Positions 1 through 15,000 of a stretch of DNA of 64,000 nt are shown piece by piece. The notes beneath the pieces are model-generated. The model was not told where the DNA came from. It saw only the letters and a program-made list of their open reading frames with translations, and did not search any database. This stretch comes from Mermis nigrescens (taxonomy: Eukaryota > Nematoda > Enoplea > Mermithida > Mermithidae). The translations under genes and the position numbers were made by a program. The stretch covers positions 124,001 to 188,000 of the forward strand of contig JAVLUZ010000822.1 of the NCBI GenBank assembly GCA_036768485.1. The letters run 5' to 3'. Each line of letters begins with the position of its first letter. The stretch's first letter is position 1.

Positions 1-52
1 TCAGTGGATTTGCAGCACGATTCTGTTTGAAATTACCAACTAAACAGCAGAT
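1..52 (+). CDS. Exon 1 in window (partial) of BIG3-like gene
   Basis: Open from the window edge to a donor AT|gtatgc. Codons begin at base 3 and end LPTKQQ plus two bases (phase 2), which join base 766 to make Met. An AG at 14-15 could be an acceptor instead, but the frame is open through it, so I read the exon as continuing from outside the window. Confidence 0.6.
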
Positions 53-3000
53 GTATGCTATTTATATTATAGAAAGAAGATCGAATTTTTAGGAATTTTT
101 TTCGCTTTTAAGTAGTTTTGTTTCGTGTGTCAGTATTTGTATTTAGTGGATAACCGATGTGCATATGTAAGGTATAAATGTTGTCCGTAGACCATGAATT
201 GAAAATGTAGTCTGGCTTCAAACCTTGCATGGTATGTAAGCGGTTATCATTAAACAGAAGTATTTATTTAAGAAGCAACATCTATGTCAAAATCATTTTT
301 ATCTTTTCGTTCCTTTCCTTTATCATTTACATATATATGTATTATTTTAATACCACTCGAGTCGTTTTTCATATAAGAACTGCTAATTGGCAGACACGTT
401 AATTGGTCGTCCTATTTTTGGGGGACCAACACCAATTTTGGGGGACTAAGCCTAAAAAGTCCAAAAATAGCACAAAATAACGCTTAAAAAGTCATATTTT
501 TCAGATTTTTCTGAATTTTGGGGGTCCGACCCCCTAGAGATACGTGCCTGCTTATTGGACCAGATATGTCTCCACCTTTATTTCTTTACTCTCTAAGTGC
601 TTTTGTATTCAAGTATTATCGATAAACAAATGTCCTTTAATTACGAGATGTATACCATAAAGAGGGTTATAGTTTGGAACTAAATATAGGTATTCATTTT
701 TAGTGCTTAAGCTTGACTGTCATTTCTTTTACTTTTTGAATAATTTTTTTATTTACCCTTTGAAGGATATGCGACGAATGCCTTCGAATTTTGGGGCCAA
801 ATGGACAAATGAGATCTTCTCTACAAGCTCTTTTTCATAGATTTCTCCTGTTTCGTCGTCCAGTTGAACGCCAAGAGACTTTGTGCTCATTAAAACATGT
901 GAGATGGATTTAGAAAGCTGTGAAAAGCGTTGTTCGTGAAGTATGTATCACCTAAATCAGGTCCAATCGTAAGTATAAATGGATTCTCGAAATCCATAGA
1001 TTAAACGGCTCGAAATTTAGGATGGGGTCCCCGGTCTTTTTAGGGGGTATGGGGGTGAATGACCTTGAATTTTTCGCTAAAAACGGCCAAAAACACCTAA
1101 AAATGTTCGAAAAAATAATTTTTTTCCTATAAAAGTGAGAGGTCAAAAGTTTTCTGACTTGGGGGGATAGGGAAAGTCCAACTTTGGACATAGGATCCCC
1201 ATTCCCTGTTACATGCATGATACTCGTATAATTGTAAACGAATGTTCCAGTTTGGCCATACGTTTTTGTTTAAACTTTTTGCATTAATATGCGTTGGCTT
1301 CCTATAGCTTAGTGCATTTGTGCTCTAGTTTTAAGATTCAAACTCAATACAGGACGACTATTGGTAAATTGTAAAATTCGTTTATTTATGTGTCTATTTT
1401 ATTAACTTATTTATTTATTCATTATTTTGTGATTTCATCGGTATGATTAAACTCAGTTCCAGCAGCTTTAATTAATTAATTTATATATTTATTGACTTAT
1501 TTATCATTTTGAGATATTACTAATATACTTGAAGTCAATTGCAGCTGCTCCTTTGCTAGATCATTTGTTTATCCGATTTTTTATTTATTGATCGATTTAT
1601 TTATTTGCTTATTTGTCCACTTACCTACATTGCATATATTTACGCGGTTTCATTTATTAATTTTTAGTTCATTTATTGTGTAGATTGATAGTAGAAATCT
1701 AAAAATGCTTCTAACCGCAGTAATATGTATTTATATGTTTCAGATTTTAGAAAATCCGTCGCGAATCTTGTGTTTTATTTATTTGGATCACACGACGATG
1801 ACATGGGACTTTAAGTTATATCGCATGTATGTTTTAAACTACAGTCAATTTTTCTTGTGTGAGTATCGTAATGGTGCAAAAATTCATATATTCTTATCCT
1901 CGCATGTTTTTCTAAATTTCCCGATCAATCCACTTCTCTACATGGCTAAAGTATCTCATCTTTATTCGATGATTTTTCTATTTATAAGATAAAATTTGTA
2001 AGCGATTAAATATACTGCTAAGGCGTTTTCTTCAACTTTTAGAAATTAATTTTTACTATTCTCACTGACTGCCACAGTGATTCATTCGCTATTTTACACT
2101 CTATTTTACACTCAGGCCCGTATTAAGGATAAGCGGGGGGCGCCCCCCCCGAAATGGAAAAAGATTTTTGTTAATCCCGAGGGTCTTCCACAGGGAAAAA
2201 TAGAAAATTGGCGAAGTGCGTCTAAAACACCGCCAAAACAGGTTTTTAGCGTACTTTTGAGCTGGTAAATTGAGAATTTTTTGCATTGCATTGTTTATCT
2301 ATGTTTTTTGTCTTCTAGCCCTCTCAAAACCGCTAAAATTTGAGCTTGACATGCAGAATATGTTAAATTTTTTCAGCGCTTCACGCCGAATCATTTATTA
2401 TCTGTATTATTTTTCTCTATAAAGCACAATGATAGACAGGAGATCAGAAATTACTCGTGGATTAAATGATGAGAAATCGCTTGTGCAGATAGCTTAAATG
2501 ATAAATTTGCTGTAGGTATATCAGTATTGGATAGCGTAAAAAATTTTTAAAATTTTATTTCGAAGTTTTTCTCCACCATTGCATACAGCTCACCGAGATA
2601 CGCTCAAACTGTCTTTATTTTCGCCTATATTCTAATGGTTCTCTACATAGTTTCTTAAGGTCGAAAGTTCAGGGGGTGAAATCCAAAAATTTGGGACCAC
2701 TAAATTTAGACTTCTTGCTTTTTTGCATGTCAAATATGAAAAATGGCTAAAGCATCGTATATAACATGTTTTAAAGTAAAAAACTGCATTTTAAAGTACT
2801 ATTTGTCCAATTCTGACTAGTTTCGTCACTCTTGTAAGTGATTTAATTGGTAAATGAAACATAAATGTACTAAAATTTTAATATCTTTGCTGCTTTTTTA
2901 CGCAAAAATCATGCAGAAAATGTTTAATAGCTCAAAATCGTCTGACAGTGATTCGAGTCTCGGACCCTGAGGGGAGTAATACCCCCCTCACTCCCCTTCC

Positions 3001-6000
3001 CTATGGGAAGTTGTGTTTCTCGAGATATCTAGACTCAAAAATTTTCGGCCCTCCCCTTCCCGAAATAAAATCCTGGATACGGGTCTGGTCAGAAGCATAG
3101 ATACGAGTATATGTCCTCCTTGGGTAATCAAGCAAAGAGCGTTTTTGAGCTAAAATGGCCTCAAAAAATGGTATGAATGCCAAAATAGCGTAAAAATCAT
3201 ATTGATTAACTGTTTCTGGTCAATTTAAACCACTTTTGCGAAATTATTCATTTTTGGCATTCATTTTGCATTATTTTCTTCAGAAAATTCCGGTGGTCTA
3301 GATAACAAATCTCCATGTGCATGTCTAGTCACAAGGATTAAAGGAGAGTAACTTGAGCAACCTAGTTCCTGTCTAATCACCTCATTTGGTTTCGCGTTTC
3401 TCCTATTCTGCTTTAATTTCTGCACTCGTGATTTCGGGTTATTTCTTTACCATAGATGCACAAGGTCTGGGAGGCCTAGGAGGGGTGAAATCCGGGATTT
3501 ATACTACAATAAGGTCTGAACTGCTTGAAAATACACGGTTTTGAGCCGAAATTGCCCGACAGTACCTAATTTTCGGTCTCTTCAGCGGAAGGGGGTAATA
3601 CCCCTCTCACCCTCACTATATGCACGTAGGTCCTTTACGGTTTTCTCAACTAGTTTTCTTATTATTTTATGATAATTTGTTTAAAATCTTTTGTATCCTA
3701 CCACTGCTTTTGTTTTGTACGAGGTTCGTTGTTGCATATACAAAGACAGTAGATATATATATCCAAAAGCCTTTGTACATTTTGTACATAGTGAATGCTA
3801 GTGTAGTATAATATGGTATTGTAATGCGCTTTGAGTACACGTGTGCGCGGAGGGAATTGGAGGGAGGGGTATGCACCCTCCAGAAGGCCGAATACCCCCA
3901 GAACCGAAATACCCCCCGCCATAATTCAATTTTTGAAATTGTTTTCGTTTTTTCCGCGATTTTTTGATGCCAATGGATAGACTCGATGAGAAACGTTGGA
4001 AAATAGTGTTTTTCGTCATACCATCATTTTTAAGACCATTTTTGACCTTTAAAAAATCTTGCGCTCCCCCAAGAATTTCGGGGCTGCCCACCTATGGCTA
4101 TGAGTGCCATGTAGATATGCGTTTTTCGACCTTGGCTATTTCTGGTTTGATAATGAAAAATTACAAAAATTTATCAATAAGGTGTAATCGAAAAATTCTG
4201 TTTTTAGCGTTCTTAATTTCCATGTAAAATTTGTGACGTTTGAAACGACTGTCACAATTCATAATGCTTAATTTGCGGGGAGCGACTAAAATTTCGTTAT
4301 TCTTACTGTCTGAAACACAATTTTGAAGCTGTGTAATGATAAACTAAGCAGAATGCTGTCAAATTAGTATAAAAGAATTTAATCATTTTTCTATGGCGTT
4401 TAAATTAAGTTTAGACTGAACAAGCATGGCAACAATGTTTCAAATCACTAAAGTAGTATGAACTTGATATGCAATGAAATATTTTGGCCGTTTTTAACTT
4501 CTAAATTTGGCGCTGAGGCTTTATAAAAATAGCATTACTGGCGCCTAAAAATCTTGAAATTTTGGACTTTTCAAAGTTATTTTTCGCTGCTACATATAAA
4601 AGCATTTATGTGTTAATTATTACATAATTATTCTGGCGCAATGGTTCTGAAATTTCAGGAATGCAGACATTTCTACTGTTTTTTATCTCAAAAATCTTTT
4701 TGCTTGTGCAGCGACGGTCCGAAAAACTTTTCGTACATCCGGAAAATCTTTGTCGAATACAAATTATAAAATGTCTAAATTATTATATAAGTAGGTACAT
4801 TTCCTTGTAGGTACGTTTTTTATCATCTTTCCTTTTTTAATTTATACTAAATTTGTGCTTTTTACGTCTATTATACTTTTGTTTTATTCATTTAATTTTA
4901 TTAATTAATTTATTTAGTTTTATTTGTTCCCTTTGTTTTTTTCGTTTTGTCCCGTTGTATCATCGTTACGATGACTTTTTATTAATCAACGTACAAATTT
5001 TATTTATTGTAGATGAATGATACGCCTTGTTCTTTTTTTTGTAAAGAGTAATCGATTGTTTGCTGGAATGTAGTGAACACGAGCAAACGCTATTAGCAGC
5101 CCTTCAGTGCTTAGACGCGTTTTTACGCGCATTATTAGATTTTTGCGAAAACCGAACAAAATGTAAGGGAAACGACTATGTTCAGTCAATAATTGATCTA
5201 ATCAATGCCAGATACGATTGCTTGGATGACGTCGATAATGATCGGAGTAATTTTTTTGCTGAATTTTAAATATTCTACTTTGTTAGAAAGGTTTACGCAG
5301 ATTAATTGTGATTTTCACTGTAAATTGTTAAATTACAAATTTAAATTACTGATTCAAAAGGGAGCAAATGTTAATATTCTAGTGTAAACAAAGTTTGAAT
5401 ATAAGTCTGCTTTCTTGATAAAATGTAATCCATTGGTCAACTGTTTTCTCGACAAAATGAAGTCCATTATGCAACCTGAAAAGTTTAAAAATCTGTACGT
5501 TTTTCAGTCGGCATTGATAAGTGCGGAACTCTGATCGAGAAAGAAGTTGTGCAAAATGGATCAAATCAGGGAGAATATGATCAATCTGCACCAGTGAATA
5601 GTAAGTACACCCTATAAATGGCATTATTTGATGTTTGCATGGCCATTGCGCCATTTTCTTTGATATTAGTAATATGTACACAACCCTACATGCACTGGGA
5701 ATTCTGGGGGGTTGGAATTTTAAAGTGCCTTTTTTGGGCCTAAAAATAGTTGGAACGCGTCAAAAACATCGTTTTTCGGCTTTTCCGACGATGCTCTGTC
5801 TTTCTAGAGCATAAAAAAATTCGAAAAAATTCTTTAAAAAGTTGAGTAATTTGAGCAAAATGTAGTTGAAACATGAATATATGGCGGCGCTAAAAATTTG
5901 ACACTTTTGAGCAAATAGATAGCTAAAAACGCTTAAAAAGCACCTTTTTTGCGAATTTTCAGGAACTTCTGGGAAACTCGAAAATCGCTGAAAAAATCCT

Positions 6001-9000
6001 ATTCCTCGATGATCATGTATGTGCACAACCTCGTGTCCAGGATTTTATTTCAGGGGGCAATCGCAACTTCGAAGTCGGATATCTCGTGAATCATTAGGAG
6101 AAAAGCGAAAATAAAGGCGTTTTTGAACGTTTCTCGACGAGCTCTATACAATGGCGAAGAAAAATCCTCAAGAGATTCCGAGAATTTTTTACTTTATATC
6201 ATAAATCTATCGTTCAAACTGTCTACATAGGTGATTTCTTGTCATTCGATTCATTCAAAACTTCTCAAGTTTTGTTTTGCACTGAATTTCTGTACTTACC
6301 AGCAAAAAAATGAGAAAATTAATTATCCGGCGCGAAGCGCCCGAGAAATTTGACTTGCTCTCCGTGCCTAACTTCACTTTGAGCGTTTTTGAGCGGTTTT
6401 GAAAGCAAAATGTGTACATCAGCAGTAAATCCGGCGCGAAGGGCTAGAAAAATTTGAGTTAACTAGTTCAATGCTATTCTAAAAACTGTTTTCGCGGACT
6501 TTTAGATGCACTTAAAGAATTTTCCATTTTCTCTTTGGAGGATCCTTGTGAGAATTTTTTCCCTAGTTTGGGGGATGCATTCATGTATTAAACGATATTT
6601 TCGGGGGTTTCGTGCATTTGGATCGCTTCTGAAGCTTTAAAAAATCGGACCGGAAACTTTTTGATATTTTAATCGCTTAAGGCCTAATTTTGCTGCTTTC
6701 TGAATATGCATTAATTACAGTTAACGCGGAGCGCCAAAAATGTACAACATTTTTGCTTTTTAGCTCAATTTTGCAGCTTTCCGAATGTAAGCAATAGAAA
6801 TTGTATCAGGCACGAAGCGTCTGAAATTTTCCATATTCTTATTTTTCCACGCTCACTTCAATAGGTTTTCAAAGATAAGCAATGCAGCAATGATATCTGG
6901 CGCGGAGCGTCAGAAAATCTGGATGTTTTCATGCTGTTATGCTTAATTTTGCACCTTTTTGAAGAGAAGAAATATATTAAATTTGATTACGCGAATAATT
7001 TTATCCCGAAGAAGATTTAAGTATATGTTATACGTGATAATTTCGATTGAATTGATGGCGCGAAGCGCCGAAAATTCGAGGATTTTCACGCTGGGGAATA
7101 TCAAAAAGCTATTTAGTTTTATAGTTGAAAATTCTGAAAAAATGTCAAGAAATTTCCCCGTTTTTCACCCCCTTGTATACGGGCCTGTATGTGTGTACAC
7201 ATACATACGGGGGCGTAAGCAGGATTTTTTCAAGGGGGTCGTTCCAAAATTGATAATCCTGTATTTCGTGATATGTTCGCTGGAGGGCAAAATAAAGTAC
7301 ATTTTCTTACGTTTCCTACCATACTTTATCCATTAAGCTCATAAAACTCAAGGAAAAAAATTATTTTCTTCCTAATATGCTATGAAAAATGAAGTTTTTT
7401 GGCCCCGTTTGAGACGAACTTATAGAAACTAATCATCGAAAATTGTAAGATTTTTCGATGAAAAGATGCCAATTTCCTTCATTTTCCATCCATTATCTTA
7501 CCTTTCGAAAAGTTGTATTTGCGCTAAGGGAGGGGGCCGCCCCAACCGCTCCCTGCGTACGCCCATGGACTACGTTTACCGATTGGGAAGGGGGGCTATT
7601 GAATGTTGAATTTTATTTCCTAAAATAGTTGATCAGCATTCCTCATTATACAGGTGGCCAAAAAAGGGTAAAGATTGTTTTAATCATAACTGTCCATAGA
7701 TGTGTTCGACGTAGGTATTACAGAATTGTAAACGTTTTTTGAAAACACAAAAATAGGGAAAAAATCCTAAATTTTTATTGAGTCACCTTTGTTATTCAGT
7801 TTTTGGGTTACATTTTCGAAAACGTCGTTTTTTACTGAATTACAATAAAAAATTAATAACTAGGAGTGATATACACGTAATTAGTAAATCTCTTCTTGAA
7901 ACGTGGTGAGTATAACTTTTTCTGTCAGAACAACCATTATAGCATCTTTACATTATTGTTTAATGTTATCCGCTTCAGAATTATCAATTTTATTGTTCGT
8001 TTCAGTCCATTTTTGAGTTTTTCTTCATGTTACATTTTGATTGTCTTTATATAAAATAAAAAGTTGGGTTTACAAATATGCGACGTAGTAAATGAATTCT
8101 AGCAATTAGAAACCACTAATTAGAGGTCCTGCAGCCGTAGCTTTTTCTGTTATATGATATAAGTCGCTTTGCACTAAGTTGAATAGAAAAAAGTTTTAAC
8201 GTGGAATGTTCCTTTCGGGGGCTAGTTAATATTTTCATTGTTGTAACTTACTGAAAAAGTGATGTTTATAACAGTGTAAACCAAAAACTAAATAACAAAA
8301 GTAACTGAATCAAACAATCAAACTTAACAATTTGGTCGCCCTGTATTTGTGCTTTCGAAAAATGTTTACAATTTTGCATGTCTAATGCAGCTATATTTTC
8401 AATTAAAACATTTAGTAGGTACCCTTTTTGGGACCACCCTGTAAAACGACATATAACCATATATGATCTTTGGGGGTTTAAAACTGGGAGGGTTTTCACC
8501 CGCACGGAACAATTTTCTCTCTCCCTCAGGACTGTTTTCACCCCCCCAACCAGAATTTGCTGTTTTTCAGAAGTTTCAGGAAAATTCTCTGAAAATTTTA
8601 TGAAAAAGAGTTTTTCAAACGTTTTTAACTGTCTCTCTGCTCAAAAGTGTCGAATTTTCGGTGCTTCGCTTCGCGCCATTTACTCATGTTTTGACTATAT
8701 TCTGTTCAATTTGTTTGACTTTTTTTTTTGAAATTTTTTAATATTTTTATGTCTTACAAAGATAGAGTATCATCATAAACGCCGAAAAACGATGTTTTGT
8801 GCGCGTATCCACCATTTTTGGGCCTAAGAAATTCAGTTTAAAATTTCGCTTCCCTCCCCGCCCCAGAATTTCTATGTTGTGCATGTCTGCATAAAAATCA
8901 TTTGTTTCGTCCATTCAGTTAAGGACAAACATTCAAATATTCTAGACAATTTCAAGATACTCGCAAAACATTCAAATTCGAGAAGAAGCTCTTTGCGTCA

Positions 9001-12000
9001 GACGATACAGAACTAATTTGAAAATAATTATTTTCATCATTTGCAGCTTGTTTAATTATTTTCGCTTTACATAAGTCGAATGCAGCGAGTTTCTCGTTTA
9101 AGACGATTTCTCCTGCGATAACGATTCGATAAATGGCAGACTGTCTTCGCTCGCCGAAAAACTTGAATCAAAATTTGACGAAGAAGATCTCAGTTCGCAA
9201 GATGGCGTTATAAATTATTTTGGCAAAATTAGGAAAAAATGGCAACGCGATTTATCCGAGCCTTTAAATCAACGTCGCGCAACAGTTTTGCGCCGATGTC
9301 CCAGCTTAGACCAAAGAGAATCCGTTTCAGCCGAAATTTTTGTGGAACAACTTTTGGCTAGCTTTCCTAAGTGGATATCAGTCAACAGTACTATTGAACT
9401 GGACGTTTGTTTGCAAAACTTTGCACTTGCAAGATTCGAAGGTAATTGATACTTCTTAATAAAGGGCTTTAAATGTACAGGCTGTCCCACCTAACTATCC
9501 AGCGTGTTTTTTCGTAATAACTCCCTCAATTCTTATCATTTTCTAATGATTTTTTTGATACTCTTTGAAGGTCCAATAGGAAGCTAAATGTCAAGGTTTG
9601 ATTCGTTTTTCTTGTTCGTGGTGAATGCTACAGAAGATTGTGTAAACCTTAGTTTGTGCAGTTTGTCCCGCCCATACATGTAACGGCTCGACATTTTGGT
9701 GGAGGTCCCGGCCATTTTTAGATGGGGGGGGTTAATGACCTCCAATTTTTGGCTAAAAAAGGCCTAAAACAGCCAAAAAATTCAATTTTTTCCAAAAATC
9801 GGTGCAGGGGTCAAAAATTTTTAGGCTTTTGGAGGATGGGGCATGTTCGATTTCAAGTATGGGTATCTCTCATCCCCCTGTTACGTGTATAGTCCCGCCT
9901 ATCTATCCAAATCTTTATCTCGCCTTTAGTCAATCTAATCTTAATATTTTTAAAAAGCTTTCCGAGCGGATGTAATGTATTTTATAGGCCAACGGCTGAT
10001 GAAGTTTAGCATGCTTTTCTTCTGTATGTTAAAATTGTGGTACTGACTTTTGACAGTCATTTCTCATTGACCTGCGTAAATGTATTCAAAAATTTTTAAA
10101 TTGATCCACAAGCATTCAAACACTCAAAATTTACTATTGTTTATGGCTTGAGTGGCTTGAATCGTGGGCTAAGCAATGATCGCAAAATACATTAGTTTTA
10201 GAATGAAAGACTATCAAAAATCTATGGTTTACACTAACTTCTGCAGTTTACGCTATGAACAAGCAAAACTGATCAAGCCTTTTCAGTTAGCTTCCTAAAG
10301 GACCTTCTAACAATGTCCAGAAAATCATTAGAAAATAATAAGAATTGAAGGAGCTAGTACGAAAAAACATATTGGATAGTCCGGTGGGACACCCGGTATA
10401 TCGCTATTGAACGATTTTGTAAGATTTAGCTTTATAATGAACAACTGATAGTTTATCTTATTCAGCTTGGAGTTATGAGCCAAAGTTTCACGCGGTTTTC
10501 ACCTGACTGCGGGTAATATAAATATTGCGTCATCAATAATAAAATTCCCATATAAAGCATGAGAATGCTGGCCGGGGTGAAACAAACAAATTTTAAAGTG
10601 CCTTTATTAGGCTCAGAAACGCTAGGTATGTGTCAAAAACATTTTTTTTTGATATTCCCTGACGGTGCTTTATTTTTCTGGGAGGTAAAAACGAAAGACA
10701 TAAAAAATGTTGAAGAAATGTTGAAAACTTTCGAATGCATTGAACAATATATAGTCAAAAAATAAATGTATGGCGGAAAACGCCGAAAATTTGTCTTTTT
10801 TGAGCAAACAGATACGCTTAAAACAGCACATTTTCTACGAATTTTAGGAAAATTTTGGAAAATCGCCAATTATCTTCCCCAGGTCATGTGTGGTGATACA
10901 TATGTACATATTTAGCCAACCTTTCAACTGGTTTACCACTCGGGAACACGAGAAATTCGAACTAAACTTTAATGGACAGCAATCGTGAAATTGTTTTGTG
11001 AATCGAAGTGGAAATATGTATGTTATGTGTACATACATACATAATTTAAGTCTTTTCATATATATTTTAATTGTATGATTTTTTGCAATGAACTGGCTCG
11101 TAGTGGCCTCTTGAATTGGGGTAGGCTAAAATTTTAAAGTCAAATATGTCAACAAATACATACTTGTAGATAGATGAATATAATGGCATTTTGAACGTTT
11201 CTGAGCGAGCTCCAATTATTGGAGATGAAATAGTTTGAAAAAATAAAAAATTTATCAGGGCCCGAAAATTCTGGGCCTATCAGCTTAAAGGCATGCTAAA
11301 ATCTATTCTAACGGTCTTTCTAATACGCTTCAAGAATTTTCAAATTTTTTACTTCGGGGGACCCTCACAGAAAATACTCGTACTTTAAAGATTTTAGGGA
11401 AACTAGTTCCCCTCTACCCTCCTTCCCCCGTAGCTACGGGCCTGGCAGTGAATAGCCTGATAAAATTTGCGCATTACGTATGGAATGCTTGCAGAACTCA
11501 TGATGAAGCAACTAAACTTGCTCAACGATCGCGGTTCAACTTACGAAATAGCTTTTTATAACGCCGATGCTCTGTATCTGCTTACCTACGCTTGCTTAAA
11601 TCTCTACTGTGCTCTAAAAGCGTCTACAAACTCACATTCTGACCTTTCGACTGCTCAAGTATGCTTGGATTCATATGTATATGTAACGGCTCAAAATTTT
11701 AGGTGGCGGTCCTCGGCCATTTTTAGGGGAAGGAGGGGCAGGGTAAATGACCTCCAATTTTTTTGCCAAAAAAAGCTTCAAAAACGGCCAGCAAATTCGA
11801 TTTTTTTCTAAAAATCGGGAGCGGGTCAAAAATTTTTTGGCTTTGGGGGCTGTTGGACAACCAATTTTGGATGGAGGGATCCCCCATCCCTCTGTTAAAT
11901 GTATGATTGCAGCTACGACCGTATATGGTCTTGGGGGTTTGGGGTTTAACCCGCCCCCTCCCCAGATTTTCAATCCCCTTCCTTCGAGAATTTGTACTTT

Positions 12001-15000
12001 TCAAAAAATTAGTAAGGTGTTGTCTTATGGATTTTTAGCGATCTTTCGATCCTAAATGGTCAAAGTCTATTATTTTCTGACTTGGTATATACATCTTGTT
12101 TAATTTACTCGATTTTTGATATTTTGAAGAACTTTTTATATTTTCTGTTCTATAATGAGAGACCATTGTTAGAAACGCCTAAAAATTATTTTTTGACGCA
12201 TTTTCATCGTTTTAAGTCCAGAAAAGGCATCTTAGAACAATTTTTTGGTTTCACCTCACGTTCCAACTACCATACTATTCATTAGGGTTGTGCCGGGTCC
12301 ACTTTTTTCGAAAATTCGGTTCCGGGTCCGGGTTCGGGTCCGGGTCCAACATTTTAGGAAAGTCGGGTACGGGTCCGGGTCCAAAATTTCTATCAACCTC
12401 GGGTCCGGGTCCAAAAAAGTCGGACCGGGCGAATCCGGGTCCGTTAACATAACATTGGGTTGTACCTACCAAACCACCATATCCTATCAATTTTACCCTC
12501 ATGTCCGCATGCTTGCACATTTATTTGTTAGTTTCTTTGTTCCAGGATAGGTTCAGTTCAGGAATGGTGGTACAAAGGTATAAGCAAACAAACAACAGTG
12601 CACTAAGTTGCAACTGTGTCTGATGCCTGTTGGTGTGAGCAGCACGACCCCAAAAGAACGTCTCCATAGACGCTTGTAATATGCTAACGCGCAGTGGCGG
12701 ATCTAGGATTTTCCTAAGGGAGGGCGGTATCCCAACCAGGCACGTATCTCTGGGGGAACGAGGGGGCCGGACACCTCTCAAAATTCAGAAAAATCGGAAA
12801 AATAAAACTTTTTTAACATTATTCTGTGCTATTTTTGGCCCTTTTGGGCCTAGTCCCCAAAATTGGTGTTGGCACCACACCTGGGCGTATGGGGTTTGGG
12901 GAATGCACCCCTCGAGAGACCAAAATACCCCCCCCCCAGAAATCAAAATATTCCCCAGAATTCAATTTTTTAAATTTCCGTTTTTTTCGCAATTTTTTGA
13001 TGCCAATAGATAGTGCTCAATGAGAAACGTCGAAAAATTGTGTTTTTCCGCCATACCACCACATTTAAGGCTATTTCCTGACCTTTGAAAAATCTTGCAC
13101 CCCTTCCAGAATTTTCTTGCTGCCCAGGTATGGTTGGCACCCCAAAATAGGACGGCCAGCTACGTGCCTATTCCAATTTTTCCAAAAACAGTCAAAAATA
13201 GGTCCAAAAATTTGCTCTTAAAGCGTGAAATAGCGTTTTTTCGGTATTTTACATCGTATACTTTTACATAAAATCACTTTTGACGCAATATTTTTTCTAA
13301 AAATTCTGGAATTTTCGACAATTTGTGCGAAAAAATAATTAAATTTCTTTACCTTTAACAAAAATCTCGCGCAAAGCGCCGGAAAATTTGTGAAATTAAG
13401 GTGGATAGTCGTCTAGAAGCATGATTTACTGCTTGGTTTCCTGTATTTATAGCATTTGATGCGAAACATCGAAATTTTTAATTGAAATTAGAAGAAAACT
13501 ATGCAAAAATAGCTGTTTCTGCAATTAAAATTGATTTGAAACCTACATGAACAGAAAATGGCGTACAGGCAGTGTTTTTTGTACAAGGGCCGTTCAAGTC
13601 GTTGTACATTTTGCACACAGAAATTTTTGGGTGCTATGATATAGTACGATAGCGGCTTTAGTGTAGTAGAGTTGTTCGACCTTTAGTAGCGTATTATAGC
13701 TAATTCTAGGGTTAACGAGGGCGAAAATAATTAAGAATCGTCTTAAAACGGCGCGAAGCGCCGAAAAATTCGACATTTTTCCTTGCGAAATGCGATTTCT
13801 GCTATTATAAAGATATATAGGATACACAATTACTCATTTCGGCGCGAAGCACCGAAAATTTCTGCGAAGTTTAGACCTTTTTTCGCGGGTTTTGATTTCC
13901 CAAAAATCTTTGTACGTGTACAAAGACGGTCCCGAAAAGTCTTTGTACATCGGGAATAATTTTTCTTGATTGAAAAAAACGTGCTTCCAGATCGCCAAGA
14001 AAGCAAATAAATGTCATTAATAGGTATCATCCGGCGCTTAGCGTCGGATAAATTTGAGAAATTATGGTCATTGACGGCCAAAAATCATTGCAAATTGCAT
14101 ATCCATTCTTTATCTCGCCAAATATTTTTGGCCAATGGGGGGTGCGGTCGCCACCTCCCCCGCCTCTGCTAACGCGTATTGTTACTAAAAAACTTAAACC
14201 ATGCTTTATATTGCTATTGTGTCACGCTCAAGAGACATGGCTTCGGCTTTAATATAGCGCCAATATTTGTCACATTATTACTATTTGTCACCTTAAATTT
14301 CAATGTTTGATGAGACCATCAGTTTGTAACTGAGTTGATTAAAATGTTGAAAATGATACATTTGCCTGTTTTTAAGCCTACGTCATTTTTCGTTGTTTTT
14401 AAATATTTCTGTAATGCAATATGCGTGCATTATATATCTGGACCCGGACCCGACATTATATTGAAGGCGGGTCCGGGACCGGGTCCGGGTCCAAGTTTAT
14501 GGATACAGCCGGGTCCGGGTACGGGTCCGGGTCCAGAAATTTAGGATTGTCGGGTCCGGGTCCAAAATTTTAGCCGGGTACCCGGCTATTCGGGTCCGGG
14601 TCCGGGTACCCGGCACAACCCTACTATTCATGTATGTCTACGGCCGTTTTTCGTGTATCTGCATGATTGTTAATGTATGTAGGTGCGTTTTCATTCCAGT
14701 CATTTTGCAACGAGATTTTTAATTGCGGCATCATTGCGTATATATCATTATCGTTTCTGGAATCCACCTATTATCTGCTGCTCGACCGACTATCAGACTC
14801 TACTAGTGATCAGTTGATAGAACCGTCGAGAATCATGATCAGCTTAGTGGGAGGTTACTCAGTTGACCCACTAATCTGTTCTTCTTTGCTCAATCTAATT
14901 TAGTTTTTTCAGATTATTCTGGACGCAAGAACAAAATGCTTAGCGATTATTTTATGCTCGAGCAGCTATCCAAGAGGAATAAGCTTACTGATCGTCAGAT

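Larger units (their letters stand above)
6030..9102 (+). other. Intron 5 remainder: repeat relics, no gene
   Basis: A relic begins at about 6035 (gtccaggattttatttcaggggg) and runs to about 7170 (tatacgggcctg), with several 'ggcgcgaagcgc' motifs (6331, 6431, 6901, 7057). Next come a GGGGGCGTAA element (7205-7565), a mariner-like MITE (7651-8441) and a CATACATG-family MITE (about 8453-8900, ending gtgcatgtctg). Bases 8900-9102 are plain intron ending in the exon 6 acceptor. Confidence 0.5.

Noticed and set aside
8378..8731. 117-codon frame on the + strand
   Set aside because: Runs from a mariner-like MITE into another repeat and resembles no protein; similar frames recur in every copy of the repeat.
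9059..9102. Earlier start of exon 6 at the tttgcag acceptor
   Set aside because: In the required phase it hits a stop before joining the coding frame; the acceptor at 9101-9102 keeps the frame.
12245..12550. Dipeptide-repeat proteins (RVRVRV, DPDPDP)
   Set aside because: Produced by the GGGTCC subterminal repeats of a hAT-like element.
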